Shown one piece after another: positions 54,149-64,000 of a stretch of 64,000 nucleotides of DNA. The notes beneath the pieces were generated by a model, which was not told the origin of the DNA, ran no database searches, and saw only the letters and a program-made list of their open reading frames with translations. Source of the stretch: Microcebus murinus (taxonomy: Eukaryota; Chordata; Mammalia; Primates; Cheirogaleidae). Numbering within the stretch: position 1 is the first letter of the stretch; every line of letters begins with the position of its first letter. Made by a program: the position numbers and the translations under genes. The stretch spans positions 57,254,001 through 57,318,000 of the forward strand of contig NC_134109.1 of NCBI RefSeq assembly GCF_040939455.1, written 5' to 3'.

Positions 54149-54246
54149 GTTTATAGAAATTAAACACCTACATAAATGGAGGTTTATAGAAATTAAACAC
54201 CTACATAAATGGAGGTTTATAGAAATTAAACACCTACATAAATGGA
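54149..54246 (+). repeat. 33-bp tandem triplication inside the L1
   Basis: Three virtually identical copies of a 33-base unit containing AGAAATTAAACACCTACATA, starting at 54149, 54182 and 54215. The unit corresponds to a stretch occurring once in L1 ORF2. Eleven codons per unit keeps frame. Confidence 0.95.
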
Positions 54247-55129
54247 CATGCCATTTCCATAGATTGGAAGACTCAATATTGTTAAAATCAGCATTCTCCC
54301 CAAATAGATCTATAGATTCAATGCAATCCAAATCAAAATTCCAGCAGGCTTTTTTTTTATAGAAATTACAAACTGATTCTAAAGTGTACACAGAAATTCA
54401 AATGACTTAAAATCACCAAAGCGAGTTTTAAAAAAGAAAAGCAAAGCTGAAGGATTTAAACTATCCAATTTCAAAACTTACTGCAGTAAGCTACAGTAAT
54501 CAAGGCAAAGGTCCTGGCAAAGCATCATGATGAACAAAGGAAGCCAGACACAAAAGACATATACAGGATGCTTCCTTTTAAAGAAAATTCTAGAAAAATG
54601 CAACCTATTCTATAGATAGCATCACAAAGCAGATCAGCGGATGGCTGGCGGTGGGGGTGAGAGCAGGAGTGGAAAGCAAAGGGGACAAGGAACAAACAGG
54701 TTCAGTGCAGTAATTGTTTCAAAAGTGTATATGTCTGTCAAAACTCACCAAATTGCATACTTGTACATTGTGCATTGTACAAACTGAACATTTGTGCAGT
54801 ATATTGAATATAAATGATACTTCTATAAAGTTGTAAATAGGAAAAAAAGCAACTCGTTAAAACTTTTAGATTTGCATATTTAAAAAATAAACTATTGATC
54901 TCCTTTAAGCTCCTGCAAGGGTCGTCTGCAATAGTTTCCTCGTGGGTCTGTGGCCTTCAATCCTTGCATTAAACACACAGTGCCCTCGCCCTGCCCACCA
55001 AACAGAGCCAAACTCAGGAAACAGCTATTTTGAAATTTTAGACACATTGATCCTAGTGGGAGAGGTCACCTAATGGTGGTTAAAGTTTGCCCGAAAGAAG
55101 CCGCCCGTCTTTGGACGGCAGGGGTCATC

Positions 55130-55840
55130 CGGGAGGTGGGAGTGAATTCCTCCACTGATGTCTTTCACCCTCCGCGCAGCCCCCCAGATTGCGCCCGCTC
55201 TTTTGCCTTCTAGCCCTTTCCTCCTTTCCCCGCAGGCCGGTCCTGCGCAACCATCTGCCGCTCCCTTCCCCCGAGCCTTCGCTCCTCGCGGCGCCTCTTC
55301 CACCCGCGCTCACTCCCCGCAGAAGGCAGCCTAAGTCCGTCCGCAGGCCCCGCGACTGCGCCATCCCCGCTGCGCCTCAGCTCCTACTTTCGGGACTGAT
55401 CTGGGCCCAGGAACCTGCCGGAGCGGATTAGAGAGGCGGAACAGGGCGGGCACTCGCTCCGCCCCAAGCTCTCGGTCTTCCCCTCCCGCAGCGTCCAGAC
55501 CCGGTCACTCCCGCCCCAGGCCGCGTCCCTCTCTCACCCAGCTCCGGGGGCGCCCGTGTTCACATGCAGGTGGCGGGAGATGCGCCCCGCCGCCGCCGCC
55601 GGGCGGGTATCCAACCGGCCGTTCCGGTGCCCAGGGGCCGGGTGGGCTCGAGCCGCTCCGCCGGAAGAAAGGACGCGCTCGGTCGCCCGGCAACAAGCCG
55701 CGCGCCCTCCTCCGCCCCGCCCCCGCCCCCGGCCCGGCCCTGGAGGGTTGGAGGGTCCCCCGCGCGAGGGGCGCGCACCTACCGTCTCCGCCTCGGACCC
55801 CGAACCCAGCTCTCACTTCTCCCAGTGGTGAAGCCGCTAC
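55130..55840 (-). promoter_or_regulatory. CpG island, likely promoter of the minus-strand gene
   Basis: About 700 bases of very GC-rich, CpG-dense sequence in otherwise AT-rich surroundings, with several GC boxes of the GGGCGG type (for example near 55445 and 55600 on either strand) and no TATA box. This is the usual form of a broad mammalian promoter. Its position about 8.5 kb upstream of the first coding exon fits. It may be bidirectional, but I see no convincing plus-strand exon. Confidence 0.6.
55538..55800 (-). other. Candidate non-coding first exon (5' UTR) of the minus-strand gene
   Basis: On the minus strand a strong donor, GAGCTGG|GTGAGAG, occurs at 55538/55537 inside the CpG island. 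A second usable donor, GAGACG|GTAGGT, lies near 55784. Either could splice to the acceptor at 47072, where only 15 bases of 5' UTR precede the start codon, so an upstream non-coding exon is required. The transcription start is not visible; the upper limit is set by the edge of the CpG-rich region. An inverted CCAAT motif lies at about 55857-55866. Confidence 0.35.
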
Positions 55841-56169
55841 TCCCCAAGAGCTGCCTGGATTGGTCGCTTTTGCCCAGCTTAACCAACTGCTTACTTAGCA
55901 CTCTTGCTCTCTCTACGTTTAAATGAATAATGCTGGGCCACGAAATTAAAAAAAAAAAAAAAAAAAAAAATTGAGAGCGGGTATATGTTTTTAAATATAC
56001 ATGCCAGCGAAGGGTACATTTCAGGGGGTATGTTTCCATGCTGTCCACTTAGGTGAGCACAACTTGTAAAGAACATATTGAAATCAAGGGCACGAGACTC
56101 AGACTTCTGGAAAGTTCATATTAAAATCTCAGATTTAGCCATTTTTGAACTTCAGATGTGGTCCAAGAT

Positions 56170-56690
56170 AAGAAGCATTAATTGGCATAATCTATTAAAG
56201 TTGAATATACACATACTCTATGATCCAGCAATTACACTCCCAACAGAAATGCATGCATCTGTGCACCAAGAAACGTGTATATTCATTGCAGTTTCATTCA
56301 TAATAGCTAACACTTGAAAACAACACAAATATCTAACAAAAGTGAAATTCACAAATTAATTGTAATATATACATAAAACGTGATAATACTATACATCAAG
56401 GAAACAAACTTCAACTTTGGGGGAACAACATAGATGAATATCTCACAAATGGAATGTTGAGCAAAGAAGCCAAACACAGAGGGATACATGCTGCATGTTT
56501 CCATGATATAAAGTTCAAAACCTATAGTGTTTATGGGTGCATGCTCAGCTGATGTATTACAAATAAACACAAGAAAGTGATAATCATAAAGGTCCAGATA
56601 GTAGTTATCTTGGGAGAGGGGAAGGTGATGGTGAGTGGGCAGGTAGTACCAGGGCGAGTCTTAGGGTGCTAGTGATATCCTATTTTTTAA
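56170..56690 (+). mobile_element. Old L1 LINE 3' end, sense
   Basis: CTATGATCCAGCAATTACAC, TATTCATTGCAGTTTCATTC, TATACATCAAGGAAACAAAC-type text and CAAAGAAGCCAAACACAGAG follow the L1 3' order, ending with the TTGGGAGAGGGGAAGGTGAT part. Confidence 0.75.
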
Positions 56691-57149
56691 CCTTAGAGAT
56701 GGTTTCTTGGATTTTTCTCTTTGAGATAAAGAGGAAATTCTGTTTTGTTGATTTTCCCACGTAATATTTCACCATTTTTTAAAAGGGCAAAAAGAAAAAG
56801 AAAAACCAATTAGATGAAATAGTGTAGTTTTGCTCAGTACCTGGCACTTAGCAGGCCCTCACATATTATTTTATATCCCTCTACTCTCTACCAACTCCTC
56901 CAAATACTAGGGCAACTAAAACATGAGATCAGGAGAATGCAGATAAAACCTAGAGGTCATCCATAAGATTCTACATGCTGGAAGGAGGCAACACGCTTCC
57001 CAGAAGTTCAAGATAAAAGAATGCTCTGTGCTCTACAATTCCCTAGTGCTGAGCCTCTGAACAGCCCAGCTGTGAAGACTGATGCACCCAGGCATCCTCA
57101 GGCCTTCAAAAGGGAAAATCCACCTCAAGAAACAGACAAAGCCAGGCTA

Positions 57150-57290
57150 GGACACCCAACTTTGCCACTGGGACAAGCTGCTTCCCATCTCAGGGATTCT
57201 GCATCCCCATCTATGAAATGGAGAGAATAATCTTACCTGAAAGGTTTGTTACTTTACTACCTAACATAATGTGTTCAAAATGGTTGCTGA
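57150..57290 (+). mobile_element. MIR SINE, sense
   Basis: CAACTTTGCCACTGGGACAA, CTTCCCATCTCAGGGATTCT and CCCATCTATGAAATGGAGAG match the MIR middle and 3' parts. Confidence 0.65.
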
Positions 57291-57689
57291 ATGCACAAGA
57301 TGAGAAGCATTCTATAGAAAAGGACCTTCCATCCCTGAGGTTTCACTGCATTCACATCACATCCCACTGCTCTGGGAGCATTCTGTGAGGGCAGCTTTAC
57401 TCTAAGTATGGGAGTAGCCTCTTCAGTCCAGGAGTCAATTGCTTTTCTATGCTAATTAAGATAATAAGCAAATAGCCAAGGTGCTTGTGAAGTGACTAAT
57501 TGCTCATGGTACCATCCTGGATACTGCACAAAAATGAGATATAGGCCATGTTCCTAACCGGTAAAAAAAATTTAATTAACATAACCTTAAAATAGGTCTA
57601 TCATATGGTCAGAAAACAATTTAAATGGTAAATAAATATTGTTCATCAATATGTTTCATAATCAAAAAATAGTAACTAAGTAGTCTGGT

Positions 57690-57805
57690 AGCCATTTCAT
57701 AGGATAATACAATCCATGAGCTAGGTACTATTATTATCTTCATTTTATAGATAAGGCATCGATGTTCAAAGAAATGAAGGAGTTCACCTGAGGCCCTCTA
57801 GCTAG
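57690..57805 (-). mobile_element. MIR SINE, antisense
   Basis: CTAGGTACTATTATTATCTT, then CATTTTATAGATAAGGCATC and a GTTCACCTGAGGCCCTCTAG stretch are the MIR core in reverse. Confidence 0.65.
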
Positions 57806-58289
57806 TACTCTTGTGCTAGGAACTTCTGTTCTAGGTCTAGTTTTATCAAAAATAAAGAAAGGAAGGGAGAAGGATGAAGGAGGAGAAAGATAAGTTGATT
57901 ATTAATCTAGAGGCATTTCTAAATTTATTGTTGATATTATAATACCTTCATATGAAAGTGTTAATAGTTTTGGTACCAAAGAGAGGGTAATTAGACTCAG
58001 AAGAGCAGCATAAAATTACTCAAGCAATCATTTAAACACTATGACTTCATGCAACTTTTTTCACACTCCAACAGCCACCTACCAGTCCCCTTGTCATCTA
58101 GTTTTGAAGCCCCCTATAATTCACTACACTGCAAGTGAAAGCAGACCCAATGTGACTTCCCAGCTTCCACACCTTCAAAGTATCACCACAGAACAATCCT
58201 AACACAGTTCCCCAAGAGAATTCAAGGCTCCTCACAATGAGGGCCTGCCCAAAGGCTTAAATATTTGTAAAATAAACAATTAGGGTTAT

Positions 58290-58870
58290 ATCTGCATATT
58301 ATGCATCAAAATAAATTCCAACTGGATGAAAGATTTCGATTTTGTGTATGTAAGACTTGTAAGCATTAAACTAAAAAAAAGCAGAAACTATAGATAAAAA
58401 TATTGATTTTTAAAACTTTTATGCATTTAAAATAAACAAAATTATAATGCAAATGAAAACCTGTTGAAAATTTTACATTTATAGCAGACATGGGATCAAC
58501 ATTTTGTAGATAAGATAATAACACCCAAATTTTCCAATTGGTTTGGGAAGGTGTGAACAGGCAGTTCCCAAAAGAAGAAATATTTTGATCAATAGAAATA
58601 TAAGAATATTCAACTCCATTAATAATCTTAGAAATATAAATTAGAACATTGGTATGACATTTTCACCAATCAAATTACAAAGTTAGTAATAGAGTTTGTT
58701 CATGGGAATGAGGAACTCAGTCACACAGCCACTCAGGTTTCTGATGGCTCCCTGCTAGACGCCAGGTAGCAAAATGTCCTAAAAGGCTTAAATATTTGCA
58801 TGTCTTTTGACCCAGAAATGTCATGTTGATAGACTTTTCCTACATAGAGGTATGAAAAATGTTAAATAAT
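58290..58870 (+). mobile_element. Old L1 LINE fragment, sense
   Basis: CAACTGGATGAAAGATTTCG, CAAAAGAAGAAATATTTTGA and TGTCTTTTGACCCAGAAATG follow, loosely, the end of ORF2 and the 3' region of old L1 families. Confidence 0.5.
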
Positions 58871-60237
58871 GATATTGAAACATTTGTTTTACTCATTGTA
58901 AGGCAGAATCTTGTCTTACATGTGACGTCCTTAGTATCTAGCACAGTGCCTGGCACATAGAATTCTCGTTGATGGTCACACCTGAAAAATGTCACTGATT
59001 TAACATTAATCAAGACACTTGTTGCCAGAACATGGGCCTAAAGAGAACTGAGCTCTAGACTTAACATTATAGAGATGAGGAAGCCAAAGATGCCGAGGCC
59101 CTGGGGAGCATACATGAACATTTCCCGTGAGCCTTTCAGTCACTGGACCTAGTTCAGTGTCTGGTTCTGTTAACACAACTCACCACTAGCAAAAGTCTTA
59201 TTCCTTGATTTATAGTAAAAGGTCAGTTGAGTAGAAGTCAAAAAAACTTGAATAATACTGATATTCGATTTTAGCATCAATTACTTTAAAAATCATATCA
59301 AATGCAAATCAGCAAATTAAAATGGTGAATATAAAGCAAATAAAGTCAGAATTTGTTCTCCTGCTAGACCCAGAGGCAGCCTTGCCTGCAGAAACAAGCC
59401 ACAATAGAAACCCTGGAGCCTTCACAGCTGCACCCCAAGATGGTGATGGGGAAGGAGTAGAGCCTTTCGATGAGTTACAGCTTGAGGATGACACTGGAAA
59501 GAATTGAAGACGTCATTCTTCTCTTCCATGAGTCCTCATTCCTCTCCTCATCAGTCAGCTCCCCACAGGAAACATGGCATGCTCAAAAGAGGTTTCCTGG
59601 GCGGGGGGCCGGGAGGGAAAGAATCGAAGTGGGATTAAAGGGAACTAACAAGAGATAAAGAGTCACCCAAGGTCTAGCAACACCAGGAAGGTATAACCAC
59701 CTTTGATCTGAAAAGGCAAGGGGCAAAAGGAGGTATTAGCAGAGCCTGGTGAAAGCTGAAGCTATGAGAGAGGGGCTACCTGCTAGGGACACAGAGAGAG
59801 GAAGTAAAGGACAAAGCCACAGTGATACAGAGAGAAAGTAGGAGGAATAAGTACTCCTACTGCTCTATCCTCCTGCCCTTCATTCCTGTGCCATTGTCCC
59901 CCATTGGCCAAAGCCAAAGGCAAGGAAGGCTGGGTAATGTGGCTCATAGAGGTCAGCCTCCGGGGGCTGAGAACAGGGCAGAGGAGGCAGCCAAGGAGTC
60001 TAACAGTGAACAACCAGAGGAGTCACCTACCAAAATTTGCCTATACTGCCATTGATCCACAGAAACTAGTGTATTGAGACAGCTTACCTTGCCTTAGGGT
60101 CCTCCCTGGCATTGACTATCTTCAGCCTTCTCCATGCATCCTGCTCACCCTCCCCTTCCCCACAGTGACCTAATCAACATATGTCAGGCTTCCCTCTAGA
60201 TCATAAACTCTGATGGGGTTCTAACATCTAAGATTTC

Positions 60238-60583
60238 GGGGCCCAGCACGGTGGCTCATGCCTGTAATCCTAGCACTCTGGGAGGCCGAGGCGGGCGTAT
60301 TGCTCAAGGTCAGGAGTTTGAAACTAGCCTGAGCAAGAGCGAGACCCCGTCTCTACTATCAATAGAAAGAAATTAATTGGCCAACTAATATATATAGAAA
60401 AAAATTAGCTGGGCATGGTGGTGCATGCCTGTAGTCCCAGCTACTCGGGAGGCTGAGGCAGCAGGATTGCTAGAGCCCAGGAGTTTGAGGTTGCTGTGAG
60501 CTAGGCTGACGCCATGGCACTAACTCCAGCCTGGGCAACAGAGCAAGACTCTGTCTCAAAAAAATAAACAAAAAAAAAAATTT
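60238..60583 (+). mobile_element. Alu SINE, lemur type, sense, with target-site duplication
   Basis: GGGGCCCAGCACGGTGGCTC start, lemur-type joint, right arm intact and an A-rich tail. TAAGATTTCGG lies on both sides. Confidence 0.94.
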
Positions 60584-61078
60584 AAAAATTAAGATTTCGG
60601 AGTTCAGGAATGGAGCCCTGGGAAGCCAACTACGACTCTCCCTGGAGTGCCTCAGAGGTCTGGCACTGGAGGTGCTTAAGGGTGCTTAAGGCAAGATAAA
60701 AATAGCAAGCACTGCGCAGAAAGAAAAACCCTGAGAGTAAAACTACTCATTTGAGAAGAAAAGATACAAATAACACTAATAAGTCTGGTCCAAAACAGAT
60801 GTATTTGGCTGAGAATTAAGGATTTATTTTTCTTGGTGGTAGTGGCTGGTGTTTAGCATTCCAGTTACACTTTATACCTCCAAAGGGTTTGGCTTAGGTG
60901 TTCTCCAAGTATGGTAATGCTCTAGAGATTTTGCTGAGTTTGAGGTCAAAACCATTCCTTTTCTAAAGGTAGGTATGTAAGACTGTTGTATGTGCTTTGT
61001 AGCCTAAACATTGAGCTTAGAGAACCAATGCCCGGTTTATGCTTAGAAAAACTAACAGCTCTCCCAAGTAAGCTGTAA

Positions 61079-61530
<452 letters not shown>

Positions 61531-62889
61531 AAATATTTTTTTCAATCCAACTGGATTCTGATTACTGAGTGAAGAAGAATTCAAAAACTTACTACAGCCT
61601 GTACACACAACCTTCTTAGCTCATCCAAGCCCTGTCTGAAATTTGTGGAACTTTTTTTTCATGAGATGCCCCTGCCTCCACAGCTGCACTACAGCCTGTC
61701 CAAACTTCCTCAGTAGGACGGGTTAATCGACTCCTGAATCTTCACTTCAGAAGATGGATCTATATCTGGAAAATCTTTTTGTGATTTGCTCTTTCACAAA
61801 CTATATTATTTGTCTTAGTTAAGCTTTAGCACCCTACTAAGCATCCTTGGACATGCAAGGTAATATTTAAAGTTTTACTATTTGAAGCATACATCAAAAG
61901 CCCATCATGCTTGCTTAATTTTAGATGGACTTGAAAACCCAGTAAGACACTATTTTAGGGAATTTAAATCAAAACATTTTCAAAGACAGCAAATATAGCT
62001 TCCTTGCTATAATAACAACTTAGGATTCACTTCAGCAAATGAGTCATAAATGGTTCCTTCTAACTGTCCATGAGAAGGGAAGAGGAGGGAGGAGAAAGTG
62101 TCTAGGTGAAATCAAGGGTCCTGCTTTCTCATCTCAGTTCTCCCCAAGTTTAGGTGCTGAGGGCAGAGTGGCCTTTCAGAAGCTCAGACTCAGCTTCCTT
62201 TTTCTTCCTCTCCCCTGCAGCTCCCCTATTCTTCAATAGTGCCTCCTGGATCCAGGTCACAACTCCTGTTTGCTTGACATCACCATAGCCAGGTTGATGG
62301 TGGAAGCCTCAGAGAGAGGCATGCTAGTGGCACCCAAAATCCGCAAGTCCAACTGGTAAACCTGGGCACAGATGACCATCTCAGGAGCCCAGGGGAGCCA
62401 CAGCCAGGCTTTTGGGGTAGGATCATCCCCCTCTCTTGGAGGAGTGGAGGAAAGAACAAATTTCCTGCTGGCCTAGGCGTGTTCTGCACAACCTAGAGGT
62501 TCCTGACCTCTCATCTCCTCCATCCTCAAGCTTCCTTCCCCCAGAAGGTCCTTAACATAGGGCCTGATGCAGTCTCTGGGTCCCATTAGGATGATGCTTT
62601 TCCAACAGGCTCCGTCCATCCTTCTAGAAGATAGAAAGGAAGTTCCAGGCAGGGTCCCCATAGGCACTGTCACTCTGCCTGCTGGCTACCCAGTCCCCAG
62701 GCAGGAGCTGTCTCCTTCCTCACCAACTGTAGCTGGGAAGAACCACTGCATCAGGGAGCCTGACTGGTGACCACAGGCAAAAGACCTATAAAGGGAGCAT
62801 GGGAGGCACAGCTGGATTGCAGGTCTGCATCACCTGCCACTGCGTGTCTCAGCATGCAGCACCACCTAGGCTCCCAGAATTCTGTGAAA

Positions 62890-63060
62890 GCTCCTTATTT
62901 GGGTTACCATTTATTGTGTATTTACTCTGCACTCAATTGATATGAGGTGAGTATTAACATGCCCATTTTACAGCTGAGAAAAATGAGTCTCAGAGAGGGC
63001 CAGTCTCTTGCAGTATTCAGATTGGAATCCAGGACTGATTCCAAACCCCGTGCACTTACA
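62890..63060 (-). mobile_element. MIR SINE, antisense
   Basis: TTATTGTGTATTTACTCTGC, CATGCCCATTTTACAGCTGA, CTCAGAGAGGGCCAGTCTCT and GGAATCCAGGACTGATTCCA follow the reversed MIR order. Confidence 0.75.
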
Positions 63061-64000
63061 CAGACACACTACTTGTCCTTGTTGATTGTATTGAACATGC
63101 CCTGTTGGAGTTTGTCTAATGAGAGACTGTCTCAGAGATTCTCATTCTCAGACACCAGCAGCCTGGGCCGCCAGCCCTGTGGGGGAGTGGGGGAGAATGT
63201 TTACAGTGCTGAGCTGTTGGCTCACTAAAGAGGCTGTGTCTGCGCTTGGAAATTGGAAAGACACCCTCCTCTCTCTCCTGCTGCTGCTGTCTTTGGAGAT
63301 GCTAGGAAGTGAAAAAGGGAAAGGCTTTTTACCCAAGGTTACATAGAACCTTGTACATAGAACATAAAAGTTCTATGAACATAGAACATAAAATACGTAG
63401 AACATACAACATAGAACTTAAAAGTAGGCATTCAGCAAAAAGAAGGGAAATCTTCACAGTACCAATTCTCCAAGAGTCTTCTCTCCTGGTAGAGAGGCTT
63501 GTCCACTTCGGGAGTGGAGCCCCCGCCCCACCACCACAACCACAGCAGCGCCCTTCCTAGGCTCACACAGGTCCTCATTCCCCTGGATGGGTCATCAGGG
63601 CTGACTCTGGAGCGCCAGCCACGCTATTCCACAACTGGCGACTACTAGAGCCCTGACATCAGGTCCAAACTCATCACTTGGAAAAGCAGGAAACGGTGGC
63701 AGAAGGGTCTACCTGGGTTCCCTAGAAATGTGATGTGGGTAGCACTGGGACCAAGCTCCTGACTGTGCTCCTCCCACCCCAATTCTAACTCCAGGTGGCG
63801 TCTTCACACATTCTCTCTTGTACTCATTTCTTCCCTCTCTCACCTCTTGGGATGGTGACCTGGTTTATTCCCATTCCAGCACCTGCAGGAGTTTTTGAAG
63901 CTCCTGCTCCAGTGTAAACTGACCTTCAACCCCAGTACTGGGCTTTATTTATTGAAACCTCTTCTCTTGGAGGGGGTGGAAGGAGGGTCATGGGGAGGTC

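Larger units (their letters stand above)
51780..54840 (+). mobile_element. Old L1 LINE, sense, spanning much of ORF2 and the 3' UTR
   Basis: In order: CATCCCAGAATTCTATACCT, CTGAGGAGAAATTATACCAG, CGCAGCTAAAGCACTGATTT, GAGCTGGTTCTTTAAAAATA, CTGACAAAGGCATTTTTAAA, GACATTTGACATCATTCAAC, CATATTTCTAGATGACATGA and CAATGCAATCCAAATCAAAA. It ends in a 3' UTR with GCGGATGGCTGGCGGTGGGG. An Alu is nested at 53465-53788. No open frame survives. Confidence 0.85.

Noticed and set aside
54149..54246. Possible CRISPR-like repeat array
   Set aside because: The units are directly adjacent with no spacers, lie in an L1, and the organism is a mammal.
55070..55831. Several open frames of 70-120 codons in the CpG island
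   Set aside because: Low-complexity Arg/Pro/Gly translations on both strands, as expected for any CpG island; none has a good splice context or domain.
59322..60055. Frames at 59322-59507 and 59822-60055 that look mildly coding
   Set aside because: No consensus splice sites fit, and the neighbouring text looks like an old dispersed repeat.

Overview
This window looks like nuclear DNA of a strepsirrhine primate, most likely a lemur. The Alu copies carry the lemur-type middle segment (constructs such as ATAGAAAGAAATTAATTGG followed by an AT-rich run), and the rest is the usual mammalian mix of L1, L2, MIR, MER5, MER2-like and hAT fossils. It is AT-rich, gene-poor sequence with two CpG-rich islands. 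Nothing bacterial, viral or CRISPR-like is present.

One protein-coding gene can be supported, on the minus strand. Five coding exons join with perfect reading-frame continuity: 47071-46130 (start codon at 47056), 13856-13746, 10153-9947, 5092-4962 and 351-157. The last leaves the window with an open frame, so the 3' part of the gene lies beyond position 1. The visible part encodes about 523 residues of a charged, largely disordered protein. I could not prove its identity. My best guess is the long N-terminal region of TTC6 (tetratricopeptide repeat protein 6), and I left the symbol blank because this rests on memory alone. A CpG island at about 55.13-55.84 kb is the natural promoter. It holds a good minus-strand splice donor at 55538, which would give a non-coding first exon and an intron of about 8.5 kb.

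Layout: 1-13.9 kb holds four clustered coding exons separated by short introns with MIR, a 400-bp TA-flanked DNA transposon, a MER2-like element, a mariner miniature element and a perfect 40-bp palindrome. 13.9-46.1 kb is one 32-kb intron packed with nested repeats: an L2 split by a MER5-ended insertion, a decayed hAT transposase, and an old L1 interrupted by the second TA-flanked transposon and an Alu. 46.1-47.1 kb is the GC-rich first coding exon. 47.1-55.5 kb is intron 1, with several Alus, a long GGAA microsatellite and an old L1 carrying an internal 33-bp triplication. 55.9-64 kb is upstream sequence with repeats and no gene I can support.

I did not find a new gene system. The most useful observations are the exon chain, the pair of TA-flanked 400-bp transposons in opposite orientation, the MER5-ended 1.38-kb insertion, and two near-perfect hairpins of unknown origin.
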